DNA of 51,495 nucleotides from an uncultured Alphaproteobacteria bacterium. GTDB lineage: Bacteria > Pseudomonadota > Alphaproteobacteria > RF32 > CAG-239. Made by a program: the position numbers and the translations under genes. Where the stretch lies: the NCBI GenBank assembly GCA_944391315.1, contig CALXTD010000010.1, forward strand, positions 1 through 51,495. Reading direction: 5' to 3'. The first letter of the stretch is position 1, and every line of letters starts with the position of its first letter. This document shows, piece after piece, positions 33,408-41,748 of this stretch. The notes under the pieces are model-generated. The model searched no databases. It was not told the origin of the DNA and was given only the letters and a program-made list of their open reading frames with translations.

Positions 33408-35456
33408 TTAAATTCCATAATGAAACAAGTTATAATACTTCTGAATAGCTCCTTCTGACCAACTAAAATCTTTCTTCATGGCAGCCATTTTCATCGCGGA
33501 TATAATATCTGGATTTCGATAAAAAATTTCAAGCACATTTTTCAACATATCCGCAAAAGCATTCACGTTATTTTTAAGCCTTTGTGCAGCCAAATTACTA
33601 CCATAAACACGGCTTTTTCCAACAAAAAATACCTCTGTTCGAAAACCGTCCACACCATTGGTGATTGTATCAACCAACCCGCCTGTTGACATAGCCAAAG
33701 GCAAAGCCCCTTTTGCCATCGCCTCCATCTGGGTCAAACCACAAGGCTCAAAGCGGCAAGGCATCAAATAAAAATCTGAAGCAAGTTGTGCGGCATAAGC
33801 CAGCTCATCTTTATACCCATGAAAGAGAATTATTCTTTCACCAAGCTTTGGATTCGCAAGGCTAACTTCATCTTTAACTCGTTTCAAATACTCAAAAATC
33901 TCAGCATCACCGGCTCCCCCCAATACAAAAATCGGAAAAGACCCACTGAAATTAACTTTTTTGGTCTTCTGAGCCAAGCGCAGCAAAGCATCAGCCACAA
34001 TATCATAGCCTTTTTGCTCAACCATTCGACTTGTGGCACAAAGGACCGGTGTCTTATCAAAATCATCAATCGACTTTGACAAATCTTTAAGCTTATAAAA
34101 TTCAACTGCCGGAAATTTTTCTTTCCGAAGAGCTTCATCTTTGGCCAATCGACCGATAAGGTTTAGAAAAGCCTTTTTGTTCTGTGTTTTCTTAGCTAAC
34201 GAATTTTCATCAAACACACAAAACTCATTTGTATCAAAAAAGCGATTTAACTGCTCAATTTTAGCCGCATTCGGAGCAATTTTCACTTTATCATAACCAT
34301 TAACGATTCCAAGAAAGGTTCTATGGTCTTTTCTGATTTTAAGAATATCGCGAAAATCCCAACCAAATTCCAAAAACCGAGAAACTTCTTCCAAATAATT
34401 TTTAGACACTGTCACCACACGGTCAGCCAAATGCAAACTACATGCTGCTTGGTTATAACAGTCATAAACGATGAGTGTATTTTGCGTTCTCGGATTCGCA
34501 TTTTTAACGGCTTTTGCGTTTTTATAAATCAGATTTGCCGCATATTCATAAGCCGAATTCAGCAACCGACGTGTATTTTTATAATCCCAACCTTGATAAC
34601 CAAGATGATGAGCAATGTGAATAATCGGCAAATTTCTAAGCTTTTCACCTAAAGCGGAATCCATCACTCCTTGCTCTTCTTGCGCAAAGGTAAAATATTT
34701 GAGCAAACCGGCCAACTCACCGCAGTGCCAATCATTTGCCACAATCATATTTGGATAAGCTAACGGATTATAGCTGTTTTCTGCCACATCTTTCAGCAAG
34801 ACATAAATCGCTTTTGAGAAAAAGGCAAAACGCTCAACCTCATTAACCCCATTTTCATTAAGCACATAGCAACCACCTTGTGCTGAAGGATTGTTTTTAT
34901 GAGGATTAATTGAAAAAAAACGGTTATTTTCCAATAAAATATAATCCACGCCATCCAAACTGGTTTGATAAACCACAACCCGATGGTTTGAAAGTTTGTT
35001 TTCTTCAATAATGAACGGAACCTCAATAGTGGTCAAACGCTTAAGCTGAGCCTTTTTTCCTTCTGCGCCGATATAAACAAGCGTTTCAGAATTAAACTCT
35101 GCCTTCTTTTTTCCGGTATCACCAACATAGAGCGGGGTAACAACTTTTATATTGTCACCTTCATTTCCATAAGTCCGATTATAAGCTTCCGGCAATTCTG
35201 AGGCAATAACCCCCAGTCCGCCCATTTTCATAAAACTTGCAGTTTCGGCACTCACCATCCAAGCATCAAGCTTTCCCGAAAGCGGCCAAATTTCTTTACC
35301 ATAACATTGTGTACGAGCAAGTTGTTGAATTTCACGAGTAATATAAGTTGTCGGAATAAAAAAGCGTTGAGAATTTTTTTTGCGATTAAACAATGGCGGC
35401 AGCATTTTGAAATTAGACATTACAAAAATTTCTTCAGTACCGGCACCCATCGACAT
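33408..35456 (-). CDS. glgA: Glycogen/starch synthase, GT5 family, with N-terminal extension
   Basis: Transfers glucose from a nucleotide sugar to growing glycogen. At 682 residues it is about 200 longer than usual GlgA. The family start, normally at residue 1-10, is WMVSAETASFMKMGGLGVIASELP at about residue 70; KxGGL is the nucleotide-sugar motif. The C-terminal domain has TSRMVEQKGYDIVADALLRL and MPCRFEPCGLTQMEAMAKGALPLAMSTGGLVDTI, with the catalytic Glu in FEPCGL. The first 65 residues (MSMGAGTEEIF, FFIPTTYITREIQQLARTQCYG) match nothing I know. The start at 35456 has AAGGG 5 nt upstream. No other glycogen gene is nearby; synthesis of a storage polysaccharide is inferred. Confidence 0.88.
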   Translation of the reverse strand: MSMGAGTEEIFVMSNFKMLPPLFNRKKNSQRFFIPTTYITREIQQLARTQCYGKEIWPLSGKLDAWMVSAETASFMKMGGLGVIASELPEAYNRTYGNEGDNIKVVTPLYVGDTGKKKAEFNSETLVYIGAEGKKAQLKRLTTIEVPFIIEENKLSNHRVVVYQTSLDGVDYILLENNRFFSINPHKNNPSAQGGCYVLNENGVNEVERFAFFSKAIYVLLKDVAENSYNPLAYPNMIVANDWHCGELAGLLKYFTFAQEEQGVMDSALGEKLRNLPIIHIAHHLGYQGWDYKNTRRLLNSAYEYAANLIYKNAKAVKNANPRTQNTLIVYDCYNQAACSLHLADRVVTVSKNYLEEVSRFLEFGWDFRDILKIRKDHRTFLGIVNGYDKVKIAPNAAKIEQLNRFFDTNEFCVFDENSLAKKTQNKKAFLNLIGRLAKDEALRKEKFPAVEFYKLKDLSKSIDDFDKTPVLCATSRMVEQKGYDIVADALLRLAQKTKKVNFSGSFPIFVLGGAGDAEIFEYLKRVKDEVSLANPKLGERIILFHGYKDELAYAAQLASDFYLMPCRFEPCGLTQMEAMAKGALPLAMSTGGLVDTITNGVDGFRTEVFFVGKSRVYGSNLAAQRLKNNVNAFADMLKNVLEIFYRNPDIISAMKMAAMKKDFSWSEGAIQKYYNLFHYGI

Positions 35457-35485
35457 ATTTCCCTTCAATTAAAAAACGCTTTGCT

Positions 35486-35515
35486 CTTGACACAGCCAAA
35501 CAGAATAACTAAGTT
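35486..35515 (+). promoter_or_regulatory. grpE promoter, housekeeping and possibly heat-shock type
   Basis: TTGACA (35487-35492), 17-nt spacer, TAAGTT (35510-35515) is a good housekeeping promoter. The overlapping CTTG (35486-35489)-N18-ACTAAGT resembles the candidate heat-shock element before hslV. No CIRCE inverted repeat is seen. Confidence 0.5.
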
Positions 35516-35567
35516 TTAAGATAAAGGTAATGTAACATAATCAACCGAACATTTAAAGAGGAAAGCA

Positions 35568-36152
35568 ATGAAAGACCACAAAAAAGAGACAGAACAACCG
35601 ATTGATGAAGAAATTTTGGAAGAAGAAATAAAAGAACCTCAAGCAGAGGAGCTCTCAGCCGAAGTTTCTGCTGAAGAGGACGAGGAATTGCTTCGCCTCA
35701 AAGAAGAAAACCAAAAACTTAAAGAAAATTTTTTAAGAGCCTATGCTGACGCTGAAAACACCAAAAAGCGTTGCGCTCAAGAAATTGAAAAAAATAATAA
35801 ATACGCGATTTCCTCTTTTGCAAAAAATTTGCTAAGCGTTGCCGATAACCTTGACCGCGCCTTAAAGTCGATTCCCGAGGACAAAAAGGACGATTGCGAA
35901 CACCTAAAAAACCTCTTAGCAGGTGTTGAAATGACCCAGCACGAGCTGACCAAAGTCTTTGAAAAATTCGGAATTAAAAAGATGGAAATTATCGGCACCA
36001 AGTTTGACCCGAACTTCCATCAGGTTATCCAAGAGGTTGAAGACAAAGAAAAAGCCAATGGCACGATTATCAGCGAGCTTCAAAGCGGCTATATGATAAA
36101 CGACCGCATCTTGCGCGAGGCCATGGTTGTCGTCAGCAAAGGCGGAAAATAA
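35568..36152 (+). CDS. grpE: Nucleotide exchange factor GrpE
   Basis: Exchange factor for the DnaK chaperone. The 194-residue protein has an acidic disordered N-terminus (1-45), the long dimerising helix (LRLKEENQKLKENFLRAYADAENTKKRCAQEIEKNNKYAISSFAKNLL), and the C-terminal beta-wing FGIKKMEIIGTKFDPNFHQVI with GTIISELQSGYMINDRILREAMVVVSK. AGAGGAAAG precedes the ATG. The order rph-hrcA-grpE is common in alphaproteobacteria; here hrcA is absent and glgA takes the place next to rph. Confidence 0.96.
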   Translation: MKDHKKETEQPIDEEILEEEIKEPQAEELSAEVSAEEDEELLRLKEENQKLKENFLRAYADAENTKKRCAQEIEKNNKYAISSFAKNLLSVADNLDRALKSIPEDKKDDCEHLKNLLAGVEMTQHELTKVFEKFGIKKMEIIGTKFDPNFHQVIQEVEDKEKANGTIISELQSGYMINDRILREAMVVVSKGGK

Positions 36153-36170
36153 AAAAATACAGATTCCACA

Positions 36171-36208
36171 AAAAAAGAGAGAAAGGCTTTCACCAATCTC
36201 TCTTTTTT
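36171..36208. terminator. Bidirectional terminator between grpE and ftsK
   Basis: AAAAAAGAGAGA (36171-36182) pairs with TCTCTCTTTTTT (36197-36208) around a 14-nt loop. It lies between the convergent stops of grpE and ftsK, and serves both. Confidence 0.85.
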
Positions 36209-36223
36209 AGACTCAAAATAAAC

Positions 36224-38560
36224 CTACAACACTTGTCGCCGTCCGGTATGGTCAGGAGCGGAAATAATTCCCTCTTCTTCCATACGGTCGATAATGGTTG
36301 CTGCACGGTTATAGCCGATTCTCAAACGCCGCTGAACATAACTTGTTGACACTTTTTTATCATTGCGCACAATCTCAACTGCCTGGCGATAAAGGTCTTC
36401 ATCGCTACCGCCGCCACCCATATCCGACTTATCAAACACGGCTGATGAAGAACCGCCCTTATCGGTATTAAGCTCACCTTCGGTAACCCCTTCAACATAT
36501 TCGGGGGCTTTTTGCGCTTTAATGAATTCCACCACTTTTTCAATTTCGGCATCAGGAGCAAAACCACCATGAACACGCTGCGGACGTTGTCCTGCCGGCA
36601 TATAGAGCATATCGCCTCGTCCCAAAAGTTGCTCCGCACCTTGCTCGCCCAAAATCGTACGACTATCGATTTTTGAGGTCACTTGATAGCTGATTCGTGT
36701 TGGAAAGTTCGCTTTAATCGTACCGGTAATAACATCAACCGACGGACGCTGTGTCGACATAATCAAGTGCAAACCGGCCGCACGAGCCATCTGCGCCAAA
36801 CGCTGAATAGCCGCCTCAACCTCTTTTCCGGCCACAAGCATTAAATCCGCCATTTCATCAACCACAATAACAATATACGGCAGCGGTGTTAAATCCAGTT
36901 CTTGCTCTTCATAAATCGGCTTGCCTGTTTCAGAATCAAAACCGGTTTGTACCGTACGTTTAATAATTTCTCCGCTGGCTTTAAGCTCTTTAAGTTTTTG
37001 GTTATAACCCATGATATTACGCACATTAAGCTGAGCCATGGCACGATAACGTTCTTCCATTTCGCGCACTGCCCATTTCAAGCCGATAACCGCTTTTGCC
37101 GGATCGGTAATAACCGGCGTCAACAAATGCGGAATACCATTATACATTGAAAACTCAAGCATTTTCGGGTCAATCATGATGAGCTTGCATTCATCTGGTG
37201 TCATTCGGAAGAGCAAAGATAAAATCATGGCATTAACACCGACAGACTTACCTGAACCGGTTGTACCGGCAACCAACAAATGCGGCATTTTTGCCAAATC
37301 AGCATAAACATTGCGCCCGCCGATATCTTTTCCGAGAACAACATTAAGCTCATTTTTGCTCTTTTTGAACTGTTCATCTTCAATCAAATCGCGCAACCAA
37401 ACTGTTTCACGGTTTTTGTTCGGCAACTCAATACCGATTGTATTAGACCCCGGAACCACGGCGATTCGCACGGAAACCGCCGACATCGAACGCGCAATAT
37501 CATCAGCCAAACCGATAACGCGCGCGGTTTTTGTTCCCGGAGCCGGCTCAAGCTCATAAAGCGTAACCACCGGCCCTGGACGAACTTTAACAATATTCCC
37601 GTGAACGCCGAATTCTTCCAATACGCCTTCAAGCTCACGAGCAATTGCATCAAGCTCTTTTTCACTTAAATTTGTTCCGCCTTTAGCCGCCGGACGTGTT
37701 AATAAGGCAACATCAGGGAAAACATATCCATCATTTTTGGAAGTAGCTTTAGGTTTAGCCGCCGAGCGTTTTTCTTTATCTTCCGAAGATTTTTCATCAC
37801 TTGAGGTCGATTCGTCAGAAAGTTTTGGCTCTTTACGAACTTTTTCTTTTTTAGGAGCACGAGTTAAAACAACCTCTTCCTCCCCATCATCAACTTCAAC
37901 GGCACGACGTCTGAACAATTTTCCAAAGATGAAACAAATCCTTGCAACAACTTTATACAAATACAAACACCAAATCGCAATAATATGATAGGTTTTAACC
38001 GAAACAAACTTCGTCCAGCGCCACCAATCTTTGCAAGTGATTCCCATAGCATAATCAAAGCCCATCATCATTAAGACAAAGAGCAACACCGCAACCATAA
38101 TATCGGCATAAGCCAAAGGATAAAGCGTATTAACAAAAGTCATAATATGCGAAAGCACAAAACCACCGCACACACCGCCCAACTCAAGCCAACCGGCAGC
38201 CGGCGGAAATGCCGCAAAAAACGCACAACCGCAAACCAACCCGACAATCCAAGCAAACACTCTCGAATAAGGGTTAATCACCGGCCTCAATCGTGCCAAA
38301 GAAATACCCCAAGCAATAAAGACCAGTAAAAACAATGACAACACAATACCAAAAAACGACACAGAAAAATCAGCAGAAATCGCACCGACCAGCCCCAAAA
38401 GATTGCGCACGGGCTGCCCGTTTGCCACATTCATGGCATTATCTTCAGGTTGATAAAAAATTGATGCAACAATAACCATAAGAGCTGCAACAGACAATGC
38501 AACACCACCAAAGCGCTGCAAAAAGCGGTTTAACCAAGATTTTTTCTTTTTCTTCGCCAT
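36224..38560 (-). CDS. ftsK: DNA translocase FtsK
   Basis: FtsK anchors at the septum and pumps chromosome DNA toward dif for resolution by XerCD. The 778-residue protein has an N-terminal domain with four or five membrane segments (about 15-210), a short charged linker (about 215-275; compact compared with the long linker of E. coli), the motor with Walker A VAGTTGSGKSVGVNAMI and Walker B IVIVVDEMADLM, and the C-terminal gamma winged helix (RNDKKVSTSYVQRRLRIGYNRAATIIDRMEEEGII) that reads KOPS. A TATAAT (38605-38610, minus strand) upstream may be its -10. Divergent from fabD. Confidence 0.96.
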   Translation of the reverse strand: MAKKKKKSWLNRFLQRFGGVALSVAALMVIVASIFYQPEDNAMNVANGQPVRNLLGLVGAISADFSVSFFGIVLSLFLLVFIAWGISLARLRPVINPYSRVFAWIVGLVCGCAFFAAFPPAAGWLELGGVCGGFVLSHIMTFVNTLYPLAYADIMVAVLLFVLMMMGFDYAMGITCKDWWRWTKFVSVKTYHIIAIWCLYLYKVVARICFIFGKLFRRRAVEVDDGEEEVVLTRAPKKEKVRKEPKLSDESTSSDEKSSEDKEKRSAAKPKATSKNDGYVFPDVALLTRPAAKGGTNLSEKELDAIARELEGVLEEFGVHGNIVKVRPGPVVTLYELEPAPGTKTARVIGLADDIARSMSAVSVRIAVVPGSNTIGIELPNKNRETVWLRDLIEDEQFKKSKNELNVVLGKDIGGRNVYADLAKMPHLLVAGTTGSGKSVGVNAMILSLLFRMTPDECKLIMIDPKMLEFSMYNGIPHLLTPVITDPAKAVIGLKWAVREMEERYRAMAQLNVRNIMGYNQKLKELKASGEIIKRTVQTGFDSETGKPIYEEQELDLTPLPYIVIVVDEMADLMLVAGKEVEAAIQRLAQMARAAGLHLIMSTQRPSVDVITGTIKANFPTRISYQVTSKIDSRTILGEQGAEQLLGRGDMLYMPAGQRPQRVHGGFAPDAEIEKVVEFIKAQKAPEYVEGVTEGELNTDKGGSSSAVFDKSDMGGGGSDEDLYRQAVEIVRNDKKVSTSYVQRRLRIGYNRAATIIDRMEEEGIISAPDHTGRRQVL

Positions 38561-38674
38561 AATGACACCAAAAAAACATCAAAAAAACACTAAAACTTGG
38601 TGGCATTATAGAAGCAAAACCTCAATTTTATCTTAACAAAAAGGTCAAGATTCTGACTAAATGTGTTTTAATCC

Positions 38675-38702
38675 TTGACTTTTGGGCACAAATATCTAAA
38701 GC
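38675..38702 (+). promoter_or_regulatory. Candidate promoter of fabD-fabG
   Basis: TTGACT (38675-38680), 16-nt spacer, TAAAGC (38697-38702), 50 nt before the fabD ATG. Confidence 0.4.
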
Positions 38703-38751
38703 TTAAACAGAATAAAAACAGGTCTAACAAAGTATAGGAAGAAACAATTTT

Positions 38752-39696
38752 ATGAAATATGCTTTTGTATTTCCCGGACAAGGATCACAATTTGTCGGCA
38801 TGGGAAAAGAACTTTCCGAAAGCTTCAAATCAGCAAAAGAAGTCTATGAAGAAGTTAACGAAGCCCTATCACAGGACTTATTTAAAATCATGGTCGAAGG
38901 CCCCGAAAGCGAATTAACCAAAACCGCAAACACTCAACCAGCCTTAATGGCACACTCAATGGCTGTTGTCCGTGTTTTAGAAAAAGAATTCGGCATTAAA
39001 TTAAAAGACAAAGCCTCTTATGTTGCCGGCCATTCTCTTGGAGAATATACGGCAGCTTGTGCCGCCGGCGTTTTCTCTTTAGCCGATACCGCAAGATTGC
39101 TTCGTACCCGTGGTGAAGCCATGCAACAAGCCGTTCCGCTCGGATTCGGTGGTATGGCCGCTGTTTTGGGCGTATCTTTCAAGGATATTGACGCTTTGGT
39201 CGAAGCCTGCAACGACGAAAACAATTTATGCGTCGCCGCTAATGATAACTCTGACGGACAAGTTGTATTGTCCGGACACATGGCGGCAATAGAAAAAGCC
39301 GTTGCTATTGCTTCCGAATTTGGTGCTAAAAGATGTGTCAAACTTCCGGTCAGCGCACCATTCCATAGCCCGTTAATGCAACCGGCTGCCGAAGTTATGG
39401 CAAAAGCATTGGAAGAAGTTGAAAGTCACTCTGCTCAAATTCCGTTGATTGCTAATGTCACGGCTCAAGTTGAAAGTTCTAAAGAAGAAATCATCAAGAA
39501 TTTGATAAAACAAGTCACCGGCACCGTACGCTGGAGAGAAAGTGTAAACTTCATGAAAGAAGAAGGCGTAACCGACGCAGTAGAACTTGGCGCCGGAAAG
39601 GTTCTGACGAATATTATCAAAAGAAGTCAGCCGGAAATTCACGCAATTTCAGTCGGCAGCCCGTCTGAAATCGAAGAACTGGCAAAAAATTTATAA
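38752..39696 (+). CDS. fabD: Malonyl-CoA:ACP transacylase
   Basis: Loads malonyl groups from CoA onto ACP for fatty-acid synthesis. The 314-residue protein has FPGQGSQFVGMGKEL at the start, GHSLGEYTAAC with the catalytic Ser (about 91), the Arg of RTRGEAMQQA, and VSAPFHSPLM with the catalytic His (about 203). AGGAAG precedes the ATG. It is followed by fabG after 24 nt; the terminator after fabG means the usual acpP and fabF are not in this operon. Confidence 0.97.
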   Translation: MKYAFVFPGQGSQFVGMGKELSESFKSAKEVYEEVNEALSQDLFKIMVEGPESELTKTANTQPALMAHSMAVVRVLEKEFGIKLKDKASYVAGHSLGEYTAACAAGVFSLADTARLLRTRGEAMQQAVPLGFGGMAAVLGVSFKDIDALVEACNDENNLCVAANDNSDGQVVLSGHMAAIEKAVAIASEFGAKRCVKLPVSAPFHSPLMQPAAEVMAKALEEVESHSAQIPLIANVTAQVESSKEEIIKNLIKQVTGTVRWRESVNFMKEEGVTDAVELGAGKVLTNIIKRSQPEIHAISVGSPSEIEELAKNL

Positions 39697-39720
39697 ACAC
39701 ATAAAGAAAAGGAAAAACAA

Positions 39721-40458
39721 ATGTTTGACTTAACAGGAAAAGTAGCCCTCATCACTGGCGCCGCCGGCGGCTTGGGCGACAAAATTGCCCGCACTCTTCA
39801 TGCTCAGGGTGCCACCTTGGCTTTAACCGACATGAGAGCCGAGCCGATGGAAAAATTAAAAGCCGAATTAGGCAGCCGCGTTGAAGTTTTCACCGCCAAC
39901 CTGACTGATGCTGAAGCTGTAAAAACTTTGGTTGATGATGTTGAAAAGAAAATGGGCAAAATTGACATTTTGGTAAACAACGCCGGTTTAACCCGCGACA
40001 ACATCTTCATCCGTATGAGCGACGAAGAATGGCAGCTTGTTCTTGATGTCAACTTAACCGCTGGCTTCAAACTGGCTCGCGCTGCTGTCAGAGGCATGAT
40101 GAAACGCCGCTTTGGTCGCATTATCGGTATTGCTTCTGTTGTTGGTGTTATGGGTAACGCCGGACAAGCTAACTATGCAGCATCCAAAGGCGGTATGATT
40201 GCTATGAACAAGAGCTTGGCACAAGAAGTTGCTTCTCGTGGCGTAACCGTAAACTCAATCGCTCCGGGCTTTATCAGAACCCCGATGACTGATGTTTTAA
40301 CAGATGATGTTAAAGCCAAATTAATGGCTCGTATTCCTGCCGGAAAACTTGGTGAAGCTCAGGATATTGCTAACGTTGTTGCTTTCTTGGCAAGTGATGA
40401 AGCACAATACATCACCGGTCAAACGATCAATATCAATGGTGGTATGGCCATGATCTAA
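39721..40458 (+). CDS. fabG: 3-oxoacyl-ACP reductase
   Basis: NADPH-dependent reduction of 3-oxoacyl-ACP in fatty-acid elongation. The 245-residue SDR has the cofactor loop TGAAGGLGD (about 12-20), NNAGLTRDN (about 87-95), the catalytic SVVGVMGNAGQANYAASKGG (Ser, Tyr, Lys) and VNSIAPGFIRTPMTD, all typical of FabG; a C-terminal YITGQTININGGMAM closes it. The second gene of fabD-fabG. A strong terminator follows 22 nt after the stop. Confidence 0.96.
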   Translation: MFDLTGKVALITGAAGGLGDKIARTLHAQGATLALTDMRAEPMEKLKAELGSRVEVFTANLTDAEAVKTLVDDVEKKMGKIDILVNNAGLTRDNIFIRMSDEEWQLVLDVNLTAGFKLARAAVRGMMKRRFGRIIGIASVVGVMGNAGQANYAASKGGMIAMNKSLAQEVASRGVTVNSIAPGFIRTPMTDVLTDDVKAKLMARIPAGKLGEAQDIANVVAFLASDEAQYITGQTININGGMAMI

Positions 40459-40480
40459 ACCGCTAAGGTTTTGATTTTAA

Positions 40481-40509
40481 AAACGGAAGATTTTTCTTCC
40501 GTTTTTTTA
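40481..40509 (+). terminator. Terminator of fabD-fabG
   Basis: AAACGGAAGA (40481-40490) and TCTTCCGTTT (40495-40504) form a perfect 10-bp stem with loop TTTT, followed by a T run. Confidence 0.92.
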
Positions 40510-40552
40510 TGATAAAAAACGCAGAGAAATGGTTTAAAAACAACATCATGTG

Positions 40553-40581
40553 TTGACTTTTTAACAGAATTCCCCTACAAA
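40553..40581 (+). promoter_or_regulatory. Candidate promoter of lptF-lptD-surA-rsmA
   Basis: TTGACT (40553-40558), 17-nt spacer, TACAAA (40576-40581), 34 nt before the lptF ATG. Confidence 0.5.
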
Positions 40582-40614
40582 TTCATAATATAAAAACAGA
40601 TAGCTATCATTATA

Positions 40615-41748
40615 ATGAAAATATTGAACAAATACATATTAAAGCAGGTATTAATAGGCTTCCTGCTGGTAAGTTTTTCGCTGCTGGCCATATTGTGGTT
40701 GACCCAGTCGCTTCGCTTTGTCGAACTGGTAACCAACAAAGGCCTGCCGATAGGCTTGTTTGTTCAAATGACTTCACTGCTCATGCCCCGCTTGTTTTCA
40801 TTATTATCACCGATTGCAGCTTTTGCAGCGGTTTTGTTCGTTTATAACCGCATGCTGGGCGACCGCGAATTAATCGTTATGAAATCAGCTGGTATAAGTC
40901 CTTTCCGCAGCATATTACCAACACTATATTTCGGCATAGCCTTATCTTTCTTTAACCTGTATTTAAATATCTGGGGAATACCGCAAGCAGAGGCCGCGTT
41001 CAACGAACTTGAGTGGAAAGTAAAAAATGATGTATCTCACTTAATTTTCCGCGAAGGACAATTTACGGAAATTCAACCCAATATGACCATTTTCATTTCC
41101 AAGCACGAACCCGACGGTTCAATGAGCAACCTCCTGCTCAATGATGAGCGCAATCCCAAAACCAAAAGCACCGTTTCTGCCGAAAAAGGGCGCATTGTTT
41201 ATACCAACAAAGGTCCTCGTGTTATTTTGGTAAACGGCGTCCGACAAGAAATTAACAAACAAGACCACCAGTTTTCTTCGCTTTCTTTCAAACGCTATTC
41301 TGTTGACCTCGGGTATAATAAAACTCAAAAAGAAAAAAGCGAAGATGCTCGCGAAAAAACAACTTTAGAACTCTTAAACGCCGATGAAGACAAAAGCTTG
41401 AGCGAAGGAGAGATTCGCCACTATGTGGTAACCGGCCACAAAAGATTATTAAATCCATTTTACAATCTTCTGTTTGCATTAATCGGATGTTTAGGATTGG
41501 TTATTGGCAACTTTAACCGACGTGGCCAAACAAAAATAATCTCTCTATCGATTCTCTCCATGGTCATCTTACAAAGTTTGTCCCTCACACTTGAAAATCT
41601 CGCAGCTAAAAATTTAGGCTTTTTGATTGGAATGTATTTAAATTTTGCGATTCCATTGGCTTTAGTTGCTTATCTAACATTCTTTTACAATCCGGCCAAA
41701 AGAAAGCACCACCACCCTGCCCAAGGAGAAGAACAAGATGAAAAATAA
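40615..41748 (+). CDS. lptF: LPS export ABC transporter permease LptF
   Basis: Partner of LptG in the LptB2FG extractor. The 377-residue protein has the LptF layout: KILNKYILKQVLIGFLLVSFSLLAILWL, the cytoplasmic coupling segment YNRMLGDRELIVMKSAGISPFRSILP, a periplasmic jellyroll (about 135-255), and three C-terminal helices. The DRELIVMKSAG motif favours LptF over LptG. No clear Shine-Dalgarno precedes the ATG. It overlaps lptD by 11 nt, and surA and rsmA follow, so LPS export and outer-membrane assembly are coordinated. Confidence 0.9.
   Translation: MKILNKYILKQVLIGFLLVSFSLLAILWLTQSLRFVELVTNKGLPIGLFVQMTSLLMPRLFSLLSPIAAFAAVLFVYNRMLGDRELIVMKSAGISPFRSILPTLYFGIALSFFNLYLNIWGIPQAEAAFNELEWKVKNDVSHLIFREGQFTEIQPNMTIFISKHEPDGSMSNLLLNDERNPKTKSTVSAEKGRIVYTNKGPRVILVNGVRQEINKQDHQFSSLSFKRYSVDLGYNKTQKEKSEDAREKTTLELLNADEDKSLSEGEIRHYVVTGHKRLLNPFYNLLFALIGCLGLVIGNFNRRGQTKIISLSILSMVILQSLSLTLENLAAKNLGFLIGMYLNFAIPLALVAYLTFFYNPAKRKHHHPAQGEEQDEK

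Noticed and set aside
35471-35567. CIRCE (HrcA) operator before grpE
   Set aside because: No TTAGCACTC-N9-GAGTGCTAA or close variant is visible.
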